A stretch of DNA of 64,000 nt, taken from NCBI RefSeq assembly GCF_009762775.1, contig NZ_CP046401.1, forward strand, positions 7,514,001-7,578,000. Reading direction: 5' to 3'. The notes under the pieces are model-generated. The model ran no database searches. It saw only the letters and a program-made list of their open reading frames with translations, and was not told the origin of the DNA. This document shows, one piece after another, positions 17,723-28,200 of the stretch. The number at the start of each line of letters is the position of its first letter. Within the stretch, counting starts at the first letter, position 1. A program made the translations under genes and the position numbers. Origin of the DNA: Maribellus comscasis. GTDB lineage: Bacteria > Bacteroidota > Bacteroidia > Bacteroidales > Prolixibacteraceae.

Positions 17723-19556
17723 CTTTTAACATTGTTTTATGAATACATACCGGTTGATTCCCGATATTTTTCACAACGTATGATCCCATATTTGCAGGAA
17801 CAACAACTACATCAAGATAATTCGACGTATAACAATGTTCAGGATTATCTACCGATTGAATTAGGACTTTTTCGCCATCAACTAAAGTCAACACATGGAA
17901 CTTACCATTAGTGTTATCTCTAATCTCATTTTCAAACTCAAATCTTCTTAAACTGAAATAAAGCAAATCATGTTCACCAACAATATACTCAGCCCAGCCT
18001 TCTCCACTACGTACCAACCAGGGGGTCTGCACAAGGTTTTCTTTCACCCAGTTAGTCTTCCGTTCTTTTCTTAGTTCACGTTCTCCATGATATGTATGAA
18101 TTGGACGTGGCTTACCATCCAGGTCGGCACGCAGGTAATCGTACATTTTATAGGTATACGACCCAACGGTTAAACTGCCAATTTCCAAAACAACCTGGTT
18201 GCGTCCTGATGAATGTATTGTGCCCGCTGGAATCATTACCTGGGTGCCTGGCATTGATTGAACATGGTTAATGTATTTTTGATAATCAATAGGAGTAAAT
18301 TCCTTTTCCGATTTTTTGGCCTCGCGTATAAATTCATCCGGATTGACATCTTCATTAAAACCTAAATAGGTTTTTGCACCATGACCGGTTGCTATAACAT
18401 AATAACTTTCATCTTGGCGTCCATGCTCACCGTAGTTCTCAATGTTGTACTGATGACTTGAATGCAACTGGACAGACATGTTGCCGCTGCTATGGTATGA
18501 ATCGTCATAATTAAAACGGATTGGAAAATAGCCACCAAATTTATCTACACAATCCTGTCCCATTAACTGGGTTCCTTCTTTTTGTACAAAGGTGAAATAA
18601 GGCATTTCAATTAACTGGCTGCCAGCCTCCACAACAATACTTACCTCTAACGGAATAAGGTCGAAAACCCATGCCGCATTACGCATATTATCTGGAAGAT
18701 TCCTAAGACTTTTCATATAATGCCCCCCCCAAACACCTTCAATATAAACAGGTTTACATCTTAATGGGTATCTTACCAGTGCGGAGGTGATATCACTAAA
18801 TGATTCTTTTGGAATAAGCTGAATATTATCTGGATCATTACTTGCTACATAATAGTCAATTTCGTCATTTTCAATCATATCCCACCTGAGATGACCTGCC
18901 AATTCAAAATCAACATAGTAGCAACGACGAAGCATTGTTTTCACTGGCCTTGCTATGGTGTCTCCAAGGTTGGCAAATTTTCCCTTTTTTGCACGAAGGA
19001 TAACTTCTTTTGGTGTGACATCAAAATAGAACACAAAGTCGTATAAAGAACGAAGTGATTTGATGGCAGCACCACAACCATAAACAATAATCACTTCTTT
19101 CTCCTGACCTTCAATTGCTTCTGTTATTCTTTTTTTCAGTAATTTATATTTCCGATTGTCAATAATATCCTCAAAATCACCTTTAAAAAGCTTACCAAAA
19201 AGCAGTACGGGATCTTTTTCTAAATTTTCCTCTAGGTATTCGGCAAATAATTTATCAAGTTCAGCACTGGATTTATATACATCAGCAAAATCGATCGCTG
19301 TAATCTTGAGCCTTTGTAATTTCAACTCCTGCGAGATTAAATTAACAGTTTGCTCCCATTCAGCACCAATATAACCATCAAGAGCAATGACAACGGCTCC
19401 GCTTTTCCCATTCAGTTTTTTTTGCAATAAGTTGCTGATATAGCTGGCCGATTGTTTTATTCCGGTTATTATAGAATGAATTGTTTTGTCTGATAATTCC
19501 GGCTTGTTTACGGCAGTTGGATCATCATAAGGATGTGGATTAAACATAAAACTCAT
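17688..19556 (-). CDS. manA: Class I phosphomannose isomerase with N-terminal kinase-like domain
   Basis: This 622-residue fusion has two parts. Residues about 270-622 are a type-I mannose-6-phosphate isomerase cupin domain (YIEGVWGGHYMKSLRNLP; VQLHSSHQY; QDESYYVIATGHG; MIPAGTIHSSG), which supplies the zinc-binding His/Glu residues. Residues about 1-240 resemble a nucleoside/phosphoribulokinase-like fold, but the P-loop is degenerate: GAVVIALDGYIGAEWEQT has no GK[ST]. The isomerase would convert Man-6-P and Fru-6-P; the N-terminal part is likely structural or regulatory. The gene ends 35 nt inside the start of the ROK kinase gene. Confidence 0.8.
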   Translation of the reverse strand: MSFMFNPHPYDDPTAVNKPELSDKTIHSIITGIKQSASYISNLLQKKLNGKSGAVVIALDGYIGAEWEQTVNLISQELKLQRLKITAIDFADVYKSSAELDKLFAEYLEENLEKDPVLLFGKLFKGDFEDIIDNRKYKLLKKRITEAIEGQEKEVIIVYGCGAAIKSLRSLYDFVFYFDVTPKEVILRAKKGKFANLGDTIARPVKTMLRRCYYVDFELAGHLRWDMIENDEIDYYVASNDPDNIQLIPKESFSDITSALVRYPLRCKPVYIEGVWGGHYMKSLRNLPDNMRNAAWVFDLIPLEVSIVVEAGSQLIEMPYFTFVQKEGTQLMGQDCVDKFGGYFPIRFNYDDSYHSSGNMSVQLHSSHQYNIENYGEHGRQDESYYVIATGHGAKTYLGFNEDVNPDEFIREAKKSEKEFTPIDYQKYINHVQSMPGTQVMIPAGTIHSSGRNQVVLEIGSLTVGSYTYKMYDYLRADLDGKPRPIHTYHGERELRKERKTNWVKENLVQTPWLVRSGEGWAEYIVGEHDLLYFSLRRFEFENEIRDNTNGKFHVLTLVDGEKVLIQSVDNPEHCYTSNYLDVVVVPANMGSYVVKNIGNQPVCIHKTMLKDGFTNEELFIH

Positions 19557-19651
19557 TTCAAATTTCCTCCTTTTTAATTGTATTTAAATTTTTTATTGTT
19601 CATATTTCTAATTTTTATCACAAAACAATAAAAATGAGACATTTAAATCAT

Positions 19652-20890
19652 TCAGTGACATTTCTTATAATCTTTGTTATATGAAAATTTGTATGCATAT
19701 ATCAAAAGTATCCCGCACAAAACCCAAATAATTGATAAAAGTGATATACCAAATGAAAGTCCAATAACTGGTTTTAAATAGCCCAGAACAATTGGAGAGA
19801 GAGAACCGACTCCAAAACCGATCATTAGCATTATACCTGAAGCCGATGATTGGTATTTTTTAGGAATAACATCATATAGAACAGCCCAAGTATTAGCATC
19901 AAAAAAAGCACGGGCAAATCCAAAGCCAGCAAATCCAATGTAAACAGAAATTAACCCATTGGATATTCCCATCAGGACTATAAATGGGACTGCAACAAGC
20001 AAACTTAAAGCTTGCATTAAAATACGGTTTGCCGGGTTTTTTACTGCTAGCTTATCTGAGAATTTCCCAGCGAAGAGAATTCCTAATAATGCAAATAGGT
20101 GAGTATAGAACATTGAATGGAAACCAGCTCGGGAAAGGCTCATATTAAACTTTTCAAAAAGGTAAGTAGGAGTCCAGGTAAGGTATCCGGTCAGAACAAA
20201 AATTAGTCCGCTAAATCCTATTGTGAGTACTATGGCTGTTGGTGTTTTAAAAAAAATTCTTAATGCTTCTGAAACTTTAATTTTTCCCGCCTTTTCTTCC
20301 TCTTTTTCCCATTCCTTTTTGTCCTCTTTATCTTTTAATCTTAATATCAATATAATTCCATGGATCAATCCAATACCTCCAAAAATATAAAAAGCGTTTC
20401 TCCACCCCCAGTGTTGTCCAATGTAACCTGCTACATATCCACTTACAATAATACCAATGTAGTACGAAGTCTGATGGACAGACATGGCAAATGCACGTGT
20501 ATCTTTATGGTAACTGGCTAATAACGTATAGTTTGCAGGTCCGAACAATGATTCTCCTCCTCCGGTTGCAATGCTTCTCATCAGTATTAACATTAATATT
20601 CCATTACTGAAACCGGTAAACATCGTGGCAAAACTAAAAAGAAGAATACTTACTACAACAATCCACTTTTTGCTAAAAATATCACCTACATAACCCGCAA
20701 TTGGAACAAGTAAAGCAAACACCAAGTTAAAAACGGTAGCAATTGTACCTATTTGCAGATCAGTAAGCTGTAAATCAGTTTTTATTAATGGTAAAACCAC
20801 GTTAAAAACCTGCCTATCTGCCTGATTTAGAAAAAAGGCGATCCACAGTAATGCAAGGACTTCCCACTTATACTTACTATAATTTTTCAT
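19652..20890 (-). CDS. MFS sugar/anion transporter
   Basis: This is a 412-residue inner-membrane permease with about 12 TM helices. Helix 1 has the LNQADRQVFNVVLPLI motif, and the helix 2-3 loop has GYVGDIFSKKW. Helices 4-5 carry GGGESLFGPANYTLL. This resembles the sugar-acid/sialic-acid branch of the major facilitator superfamily. The substrate is not readable. In the operon, transport of mannose or another released monosaccharide to the ROK kinase and isomerase is the natural job. It starts 288 bases before the GH92 gene, in a gap with no visible gene. Confidence 0.82.
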   Translation of the reverse strand: MKNYSKYKWEVLALLWIAFFLNQADRQVFNVVLPLIKTDLQLTDLQIGTIATVFNLVFALLVPIAGYVGDIFSKKWIVVVSILLFSFATMFTGFSNGILMLILMRSIATGGGESLFGPANYTLLASYHKDTRAFAMSVHQTSYYIGIIVSGYVAGYIGQHWGWRNAFYIFGGIGLIHGIILILRLKDKEDKKEWEKEEEKAGKIKVSEALRIFFKTPTAIVLTIGFSGLIFVLTGYLTWTPTYLFEKFNMSLSRAGFHSMFYTHLFALLGILFAGKFSDKLAVKNPANRILMQALSLLVAVPFIVLMGISNGLISVYIGFAGFGFARAFFDANTWAVLYDVIPKKYQSSASGIMLMIGFGVGSLSPIVLGYLKPVIGLSFGISLLSIIWVLCGILLIYAYKFSYNKDYKKCH

Positions 20891-21178
20891 TAATCTGAAA
20901 ATTTATCTTTTTACCTAAGTAATTTATCTTTTTAGAAAAAATAGGTGTCTTGAAATGGAGTTTGAGATTGTCTTGTTTAACTCAAATAACCAAATTGAAA
21001 ATAACATCTTTATTGTACGGTACAATTAAAAGATGGATTTACAGCTATCTACTGTTTGTAATGAAATCTTAATATTATATTGAAAAAAGAATCTAATTCA
21101 ACATTGACAAAAAGTAATATCAGAATTTTCTATTTTTTCTTTAAATCAATTGAATGGTGATTCAGCATTTTTTAATTA

Positions 21179-23392
21179 TTATGGAACATGTGACATTTGA
21201 AAGACAAGTCTTTGCCCATTAATAAAAGCGTCAAATGGTAATTTAAAATTATTTAAAGTTTTGCCATCAAGTTTAACACTCTTGGCATAAATATTTTCAG
21301 GTGAATAATTTTCGCATTCAATTGTAAAAGTATTATTATTATAAATATAATCTGAGAAATGAATTGTTATCTTTTTAAAGAGTGGGGCACCTAAGATATA
21401 GTTCTCGCTTGTTGCATCCAATGGTGGCAAAAACCCCATTGCACTATACACATACCATGCAGACATTTTTCCGTAATCGTCATTATTTGTAAGTCCTCCA
21501 GGTGTAGCCCGATATAAAGTATCCAAAATAGTTCGAACCATTTTTTGTGTCTTACTTGGAAACCCAGCTTCACTATAAAGGTAAGGGATGTAACGATCTA
21601 TTCCATTGCCATGAGTGTAATTTCCAATCATCCCGGACGTATTCCGGTGGACATATTTATACGGTGTTGTAAAAAGTTCATCAAGCTTGTTAGCAAAAGC
21701 ATATTTACCTCCCATAAGATTGATAAGACCAGGAATATCATGAGGGACCATCCATGTATATTGCCATGCATTCCCTTCCTTATATATTTCTCGAAGATAT
21801 GATTGGGTAGGATCAAAAGGTTCCAGCCATGAGCCATCTCTTAACTTGGCCCTCATAAAACCTGTCTTTTTATCGAATATATTTTTATAATTATCAGAAA
21901 ATTTCTTAAGATATTTTGCCTCTTGCTTTTCTCCCAATTCTTCTGCCATATAAGAGAGGCAATTGAAGGCATAAGCATACCCGAGGGTCCTGTTGACGCA
22001 ATCATCCTCCATCGTAGTCGATTGTTCATCAGTCCTATAGTTGTATGGAATATATCCATACCTAAAAAAATCTCCATAACGTTCTACCTCGGGATTAGTC
22101 ATTCGTTTATAGTATGCGTCATAGATTGTTTTAATATCTATGTCCTTCGCTCCTCTCAGATAATAACTTAAGACAGCAGGAAATTGCTCAAAGCCAATAA
22201 ACCCTCTATAAAGCGTTGACCAATCATTACTATTGGCTCTGTTTACAACTCTCTCTGGTTGAAGAAGAAATAATATTTCATAGTTATCAAACCACCCCAT
22301 GAACACACCAGTGTTTAAAGAACGTGCTAATGAAGTATAAAATAAAGTTCTTTGAGATTTATTGCCACCTTCAATTTCTATACGTGATAAAATATCATTC
22401 CAAGCTACTTTGCATTGATTTTTTATTTGATCAAATGACCAACTAGGTAATTCAGATTCAATGTTTTTCAATGCATCTTCTATACTTATTAACGAAATTG
22501 AAACTTTTACAAAAATCTTTTCTTTATCATCAGTTTTATAATCTACAAAAACACCAACTTGTTTTCCTTCAATATTTTCACGGCCATTATATATTTTATT
22601 TTCAAAATTATCCCACATTCCATAATCTTCGAATTTCCTACTGAACTTTATGGCAAAAAAGATTTCTTCTCCGTAATATTGGAATAAATGAGATTTATTT
22701 GCTTCTATAATCTGCTTTCCTGTGATTGTATTGTTATCTCTTATCTGAGCCAATGAAGAAATAATACGCGAATTTTTGTGGCATATACCTAAATCCAGCA
22801 AAATTTTCGAACTATCACTCTTTGGAAAGGTATAACTATGTAATGCAACATGATTTGTGGTAGTCAATTCTGCTTTGATGTCGTAGTCTTTCAAAACAAC
22901 ACTGTAATAATATGGTTTGGCAATCTCATTTTCGAAGTTTTTCCTGCTTCGATAACCATCTTTTGGAGAACTTAATTCGCCTGGTCTTGTATATAGCCTT
23001 CCAACAGTTGGCATAAGTAAAAGATTGTTATAAAAATTATATTCAGTGGGTAGATTAGTAAAACCCATAATTGACTCATCAGAATAACAATAACCTGCCC
23101 CACGACTATGATAAAAAACACCTTTAAAACTTGTAACTGGAGAAGGATTTATAATTCCATCCGGCATTTTTGGTCCAGGAATTTCATTTCCATACATAGC
23201 AGAATCAGGATGGACTGGATTATTCCCATTGTATTTAGCATCTTCAAACACATCAGTACCAATAAGAAAATTTACATAATCAGCAGGGCTTAAATTACTA
23301 TCTTGACAATATGCGTTCTCAGTTGTGAGAATTATTAAAAGGAATAATATCAAACATAAATTTATGTATGATTGATAATTTTTTATATTCAT
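21179..23392 (-). CDS. GH92 alpha-mannosidase, exported
   Basis: A 737-residue enzyme with a signal peptide (LCLILFLLIILTTENAYCQ). GH92 features are visible in order: DYVNFLIGT at the start, KPDGIINPSP-like and FYHSRGAGYCYSDESIMGF in the beta domain, and YGYIPYNYRTDEQSTTMEDDCVNRTLGYAY in the barrel. GLTNNDDYGKMSAWYVYSAMGFLPP then matches the family's NDD..QMSAWY(V/I)FSA.GF motif. GH92 enzymes are calcium-dependent exo-alpha-mannosidases acting on N-glycans or yeast mannan. It lies directly after SusD, separated by a strong hairpin, so it is probably read-through expressed. Confidence 0.9.
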   Translation of the reverse strand: MNIKNYQSYINLCLILFLLIILTTENAYCQDSNLSPADYVNFLIGTDVFEDAKYNGNNPVHPDSAMYGNEIPGPKMPDGIINPSPVTSFKGVFYHSRGAGYCYSDESIMGFTNLPTEYNFYNNLLLMPTVGRLYTRPGELSSPKDGYRSRKNFENEIAKPYYYSVVLKDYDIKAELTTTNHVALHSYTFPKSDSSKILLDLGICHKNSRIISSLAQIRDNNTITGKQIIEANKSHLFQYYGEEIFFAIKFSRKFEDYGMWDNFENKIYNGRENIEGKQVGVFVDYKTDDKEKIFVKVSISLISIEDALKNIESELPSWSFDQIKNQCKVAWNDILSRIEIEGGNKSQRTLFYTSLARSLNTGVFMGWFDNYEILFLLQPERVVNRANSNDWSTLYRGFIGFEQFPAVLSYYLRGAKDIDIKTIYDAYYKRMTNPEVERYGDFFRYGYIPYNYRTDEQSTTMEDDCVNRTLGYAYAFNCLSYMAEELGEKQEAKYLKKFSDNYKNIFDKKTGFMRAKLRDGSWLEPFDPTQSYLREIYKEGNAWQYTWMVPHDIPGLINLMGGKYAFANKLDELFTTPYKYVHRNTSGMIGNYTHGNGIDRYIPYLYSEAGFPSKTQKMVRTILDTLYRATPGGLTNNDDYGKMSAWYVYSAMGFLPPLDATSENYILGAPLFKKITIHFSDYIYNNNTFTIECENYSPENIYAKSVKLDGKTLNNFKLPFDAFINGQRLVFQMSHVP

Positions 23393-23443
23393 ACCTAATA
23401 TTTTCTTAAGATTACTTATTTCACACTTATTATTGCAAATAGC

Positions 23444-23484
23444 TAGGTATAAGGAGAGAAATTTTTATTCTCTCCTTATACCTA
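23444..23484. terminator. 17-bp perfect hairpin after susD
   Basis: Arms TAGGTATAAGGAGAGAA and its exact complement enclose a 7-nt loop. It lies 5 nt beyond the susD stop on the minus strand and is not followed by a U tract there. It may stabilise the SusCD mRNA or weaken read-through into GH92. The plus strand has a T-rich end, so it could also terminate transcription from the left. Confidence 0.6.
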
Positions 23485-23489
23485 ATTTT

Positions 23490-25238
23490 TCAGTAATTTG
23501 GATTTTGTACTATGTTTGGATTAATTTCAATTTCGGTAGATGGAATTGGCCATAAGTACTGTTTAGTTTGATCAAATTTTCTTTGCACAAGAAATTTCAC
23601 CAACCCTTTATTATACAAGGATGAAAAATCTGGCACACCATCTTCATCTATTGACGGTGTTTCCGGGAAAAACCATAGACCTTTATCTACAACTTTTTCT
23701 TTTAATTCAGCAGCATCTAAAATTCCATATATAGGCAAATTTAATACCTTTTCTGCAAGTTTCCATCTAATAATATCAGCATACCTTCTTCCTTCCCAAG
23801 CAAATTCCATACGTCTTTCCACCCTAAGAATCTTTCTTAATTCGGATTGATTTGTAGTTGTTACCGCCGGATAAAGGGATGTTTCTTCAAAGTCAGCTTT
23901 ATAAGCTCTTGCCCTTACTTTGTTAATAGCATCTAATACACTTTGGTCAATTTCTCCTAATTCAATTTTAGCCTCTGCATATATCAAAAGTACATCTGCA
24001 TAACGAATTACAATATTATCCGGATCTGTTTCTAAATCTAACCAGTCTTCATCAATTTTCTTTTTCCAAACCAAGGCATTATAAGAACAATATTGTTGTA
24101 CCGATCTTGTATCTTGATTTTGTACATAAGCTCCCGTACTAATCTTCAAAACAGTTACAGAATCTGGATGTGGTTGATAAATGTATCCTAACCACTCTGT
24201 TCCAAATTCAGTAATTGATGCGGCACACCGAGGATCTCGATTTTTAAATGGTTCTTGGGGATTAAATAATGGAGATTCATCAATGGGTAAACCATCCGTA
24301 CACAAATATGAACAGAACAAATCCCAAGATGGGCCTCCATTGCCAAAACCACCTGCATTCCTGGGTAAAGGCTCTTTCGGACGATTACCTTTATGGATCA
24401 TAAGACCTAATTCTACCGATCTTGGATTTGCAAAGACTGTTTCAATCGAGTTTTTGGTTGAAGACAAAAATAATTTTTGATAGTCCGGATAAAGCTCATA
24501 AATTCCTAAGTTCATACAGGCTTCAGATGCGTCTCTTGCAATCTTATAATCTTTCATATATAGGGCAATACGAGATTTCATAGCTAGAGCTGCCCCTTTG
24601 GTAGCGAATTTATATTCGTTATTAGCATATGATTTGGGTAAATATTGAATTGCATAGTCATAATCAATATATATCGAATCTAAGATTGTTTCTTTTGCTG
24701 TCCTTGATAAAGAAAAAGCCTCGTCAACATCCATAATATTTGTGTAGTATGGTACATCCCCATACAAAAAAATTAATTTTGCATATTGCGATGCTCTAAC
24801 AAATCTTGCATTTGCTGCAAACTCATTTATTTTATCATCAGTAACCTTTGATTTTGCTCTATCCAGATTGACTAATATTCTGTTAGCTGCTGCGATACAC
24901 TCGTATGCATAATCCCAGGTACCGATAACATAACTAGTTTGGCTAGTAATAGTCGCAGAAGTTATATAGTCCAAAGTTGCTCGGGCAGTCCAATCATCTG
25001 TAAATTTGTCTGTCCACTGGTAAGGTTGATTTTGAGCTGAAGGATCTAGACCTGACAAACGTGTTAAATCTGCATCCCAATAAACTATATTGAACAAATT
25101 TGCTACAGCCATCTCAATTTCGCTTTCATTCGAGTACCAATTTTCACTTGAACCCTCAGACAAAGGATTTAAATCTAAGTCATTACATGAGATAATAGTG
25201 AATCCAACTATGATGTATAATATCATTTTTCGTTTCAT
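23490..25238 (-). CDS. susD: SusD-like glycan-binding lipoprotein
   Basis: A 582-residue surface lipoprotein (lipobox GFTIISC, C18, followed by the usual NDLDLNPLSE acidic stretch). Helical TPR-like regions typical of RagB/SusD are seen (EFAANARFVRASQYAKLIFLYG; YADVLLIYAEAKIELG). The C-terminus carries RVERRMEFAWEGRRYADIIRWK and ends with YLWPIPSTEIEINPNI, which is diagnostic of SusD proteins. It caps the SusC channel and binds the oligosaccharide. It begins 12 nt after susC. Confidence 0.95.
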   Translation of the reverse strand: MKRKMILYIIVGFTIISCNDLDLNPLSEGSSENWYSNESEIEMAVANLFNIVYWDADLTRLSGLDPSAQNQPYQWTDKFTDDWTARATLDYITSATITSQTSYVIGTWDYAYECIAAANRILVNLDRAKSKVTDDKINEFAANARFVRASQYAKLIFLYGDVPYYTNIMDVDEAFSLSRTAKETILDSIYIDYDYAIQYLPKSYANNEYKFATKGAALAMKSRIALYMKDYKIARDASEACMNLGIYELYPDYQKLFLSSTKNSIETVFANPRSVELGLMIHKGNRPKEPLPRNAGGFGNGGPSWDLFCSYLCTDGLPIDESPLFNPQEPFKNRDPRCAASITEFGTEWLGYIYQPHPDSVTVLKISTGAYVQNQDTRSVQQYCSYNALVWKKKIDEDWLDLETDPDNIVIRYADVLLIYAEAKIELGEIDQSVLDAINKVRARAYKADFEETSLYPAVTTTNQSELRKILRVERRMEFAWEGRRYADIIRWKLAEKVLNLPIYGILDAAELKEKVVDKGLWFFPETPSIDEDGVPDFSSLYNKGLVKFLVQRKFDQTKQYLWPIPSTEIEINPNIVQNPNY

Positions 25239-25250
25239 ATTTTCTTGATT

Positions 25251-28200
25251 TTAAAATTTTAATGAGATACCAAAAATAAAAGATGTATTAATCCAATAGT
25301 TGACTGCTTCAGGGTCCCAGCCCTCAGGGTAGTGATCTATTGAAAAAAGATCAGAAATACTTGCATATACTCGCGCATCTTGTATGTTTAATCTTTCAAG
25401 AAATAATTTTGGGATTGTATATCCCAAAGTAATATTTTTAAGGCGAAAATATGCTCCGTTGAATAGCCAGTAATCAGAGAATACATCATAATTATTAGCC
25501 CCACCAATACTTGAGACACGAGGGTAACTAGCATTAAGGTTCTGTTCATCTGTATTATACTTGCTCCAATATTTGCCTACTATGAATTGTGGTACTTCTA
25601 AATAATCATCTCTAATTGGCTCTACCATTTCTGGAGTCATCCTCGATTTTTGCTTACCTACACCTTGAAAATCCAGTGAGAAATCAAAATTTTTATACCC
25701 TAATCTGACATTGCCACCATATAAATATCTAGGAAGCGAGCCTCCTAATAATACACGATCATACTCAGACGAGATTACTCCATCAGGAACACCATCTGGT
25801 CCACTGATGTCAATATATTTAATATCTCCCGGCTTTACATTCGAATTTAATGTTGCAGAATTAGCTACATCCTGTTCCGTTTGGTACAATCCTTCCGAGA
25901 GATAACCATACCATTCATTAAATTCACTACCTTCTCTTTTAATCTTACTACCAAGGAATTCAGTACCACCTAAATCTCCCATTATGGATTTAGAATCAGA
26001 AATATTGGCAGAAACGGAATAACTTAGTTCACCTATTTTATCATTCCAGTTTAATTGCAACTCCCAGCCAGTTGTATGCATTTCCCCTGCATTTTGGTCA
26101 GGATTGTCAAGACCAATATAATTAGGTATTTCAAGTTCCAACAGCATATCTTTAGTAATCTTTTTATAAAAATCACTTGAAATTCTCAATTTGCTATTGA
26201 AAAAATTGGCATCCAATCCGAAGTTATATGATTCTGTCGTTTCCCAAGAAATATCCTCAATAGAATATTGAGATACAGCTGCTGTTTGCGCAGAAACTAT
26301 TTCATTACCCTCATAAACTATTGCATTATTGAAAGCTATTGTTGATTGGTAAGGATAATAACTACCTATCCTTTCATTTCCCAAGGTACCCCATGAAAAT
26401 CGTACCTTCAAAAATGACATCCAATCAATATTTTGCATAAATGACTCTTCTGAAATTGCCCATCCTGTGGAAAATGAAGGGAATAAGCCCCATCTATAAT
26501 TTTTTGCAAATCTTGAAGAACCATCATATCTAGAGTTCATTTGAAGAAAATAACGGTTGTTATAATTATAAACAATACGTCCGAAAAAAGAACGATAAGC
26601 ATATTCATAAGCTCCCCCACTGTTGAATTGATAATTTCCATTCCCAAGGTTCAAATATGGAAATGATGTTAAAATGAAATTATTTCGTGATGCCCCAAGC
26701 GTCTCATTTTTGTAATAATAATTTTCAAATCCGCCTAATATATTTAGATTGTGTTTATCTACAGTTTTTATATAATTACCTAATAATTGAGCAGTTATAT
26801 CATAGTTGTCGTCTCTTCCTTCAACCAAATTTGTACTTGTAAGTGTTGTTATATAGCCGGCAATATCTGTTGGATTATCATAATTGGTATAAGGAGTTTG
26901 TTTTATAAAACTTTTATATTTACTATAATATAATTTAGGTGATAGAATACCGGATAGCTTTAATCCTTTAAGTGGTGAAAATTCAATAGAAACTTTGCCT
27001 CCAAATGAATTCGAATTGGTACGATTAAATCCTCCGTATTTTAGCACAGCATAAGGATTTGTCCCAGTTTTGCCGGATGAAATTCTACCATCTGACCACA
27101 TAGCTGCGTATACAGGAGCAAATCCAAAATCAGGAGAAAAATTTATAGCTGGTTTTTTGTTTATCGAATATAAGCCATTTAAATCTATCGCCACTGATAG
27201 CTTATCATTTATTGTCACATCATTATTTGCCCTGAACATAATCCTGTCATAATTTTTACCATCATAAAGTGCATCCGTTTGGTCATAACCCATCGAAACT
27301 TTCGTACGGATTTTATTACTTCCCGCAGTAAGAATTAGTTTATGGCTCTTCCGAGTGGAAAATTTGTTAAGGCATAAATCTATCCAATCTGTATCTGGAT
27401 AATTATCAGGATCTTCTTTATGCAATTGGGAATAGTTGTCTATTACATCTTGAGAATATATCGGAAATTCACTTCCAATATTGCCCGCATCATTCCAATT
27501 TAATTCGTTAAAGACTTGCATGTAAGTTACAGCATCGCCATATTGAACCATTCTTGTAGGTTTATCTATTCCATACTCAAAATTATAATCTAAACTTAAT
27601 TGGCCTGATTTTGCACGTTTTGTAGTAACCAAAATAACACCGGCAGCAGCTCTGGATCCATAAATAGAAGCAGAAGCAGCATCTTTTAATACCGAAATGC
27701 TTTTAATATCATCAGGATTTACCCAATCTAATGTTCCAGGTATTCCATCAACAATGATCAAGGGATCATTATCACTAATTGTCGTTATGCCTCTTATTCT
27801 TATTGTACTGGATGCATCTGCAGCACCACTACTTCGCGTAACCATTAACCCAGGAACAGTTCCCTGTAAAGCTTGGGAAGTTCTTAAAGTTTTTCGTTCT
27901 GCAATTGAGGTACCATCTACTGAAGCAACTGCACCGGTCAGATCCACTTTTCTTACGGTACCATATCCAATCGCCACCACTTCTTCAATTCCAATAGCAT
28001 CTTCTTCCATTATCATATTGACTGTTGTTTTTCCGGCAACTTCAACTTCTTGAGTTTTCATACCAACAAACGAGAATTGCAGCATTGCACTTTCAGGAAT
28101 GCTTGATAGAGAATAAGTCCCATTGTTACCTGTTACCGTTCCCTGTGTGGTGCCTTTTACTACGACTGTTACTCCAGGAAGTGGCTGACCAGTAGAATCA

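Noticed and set aside
25580..25600. TGTGGTACT half-site inside the SusC gene
   Set aside because: A single arm in coding DNA with no promoter context.
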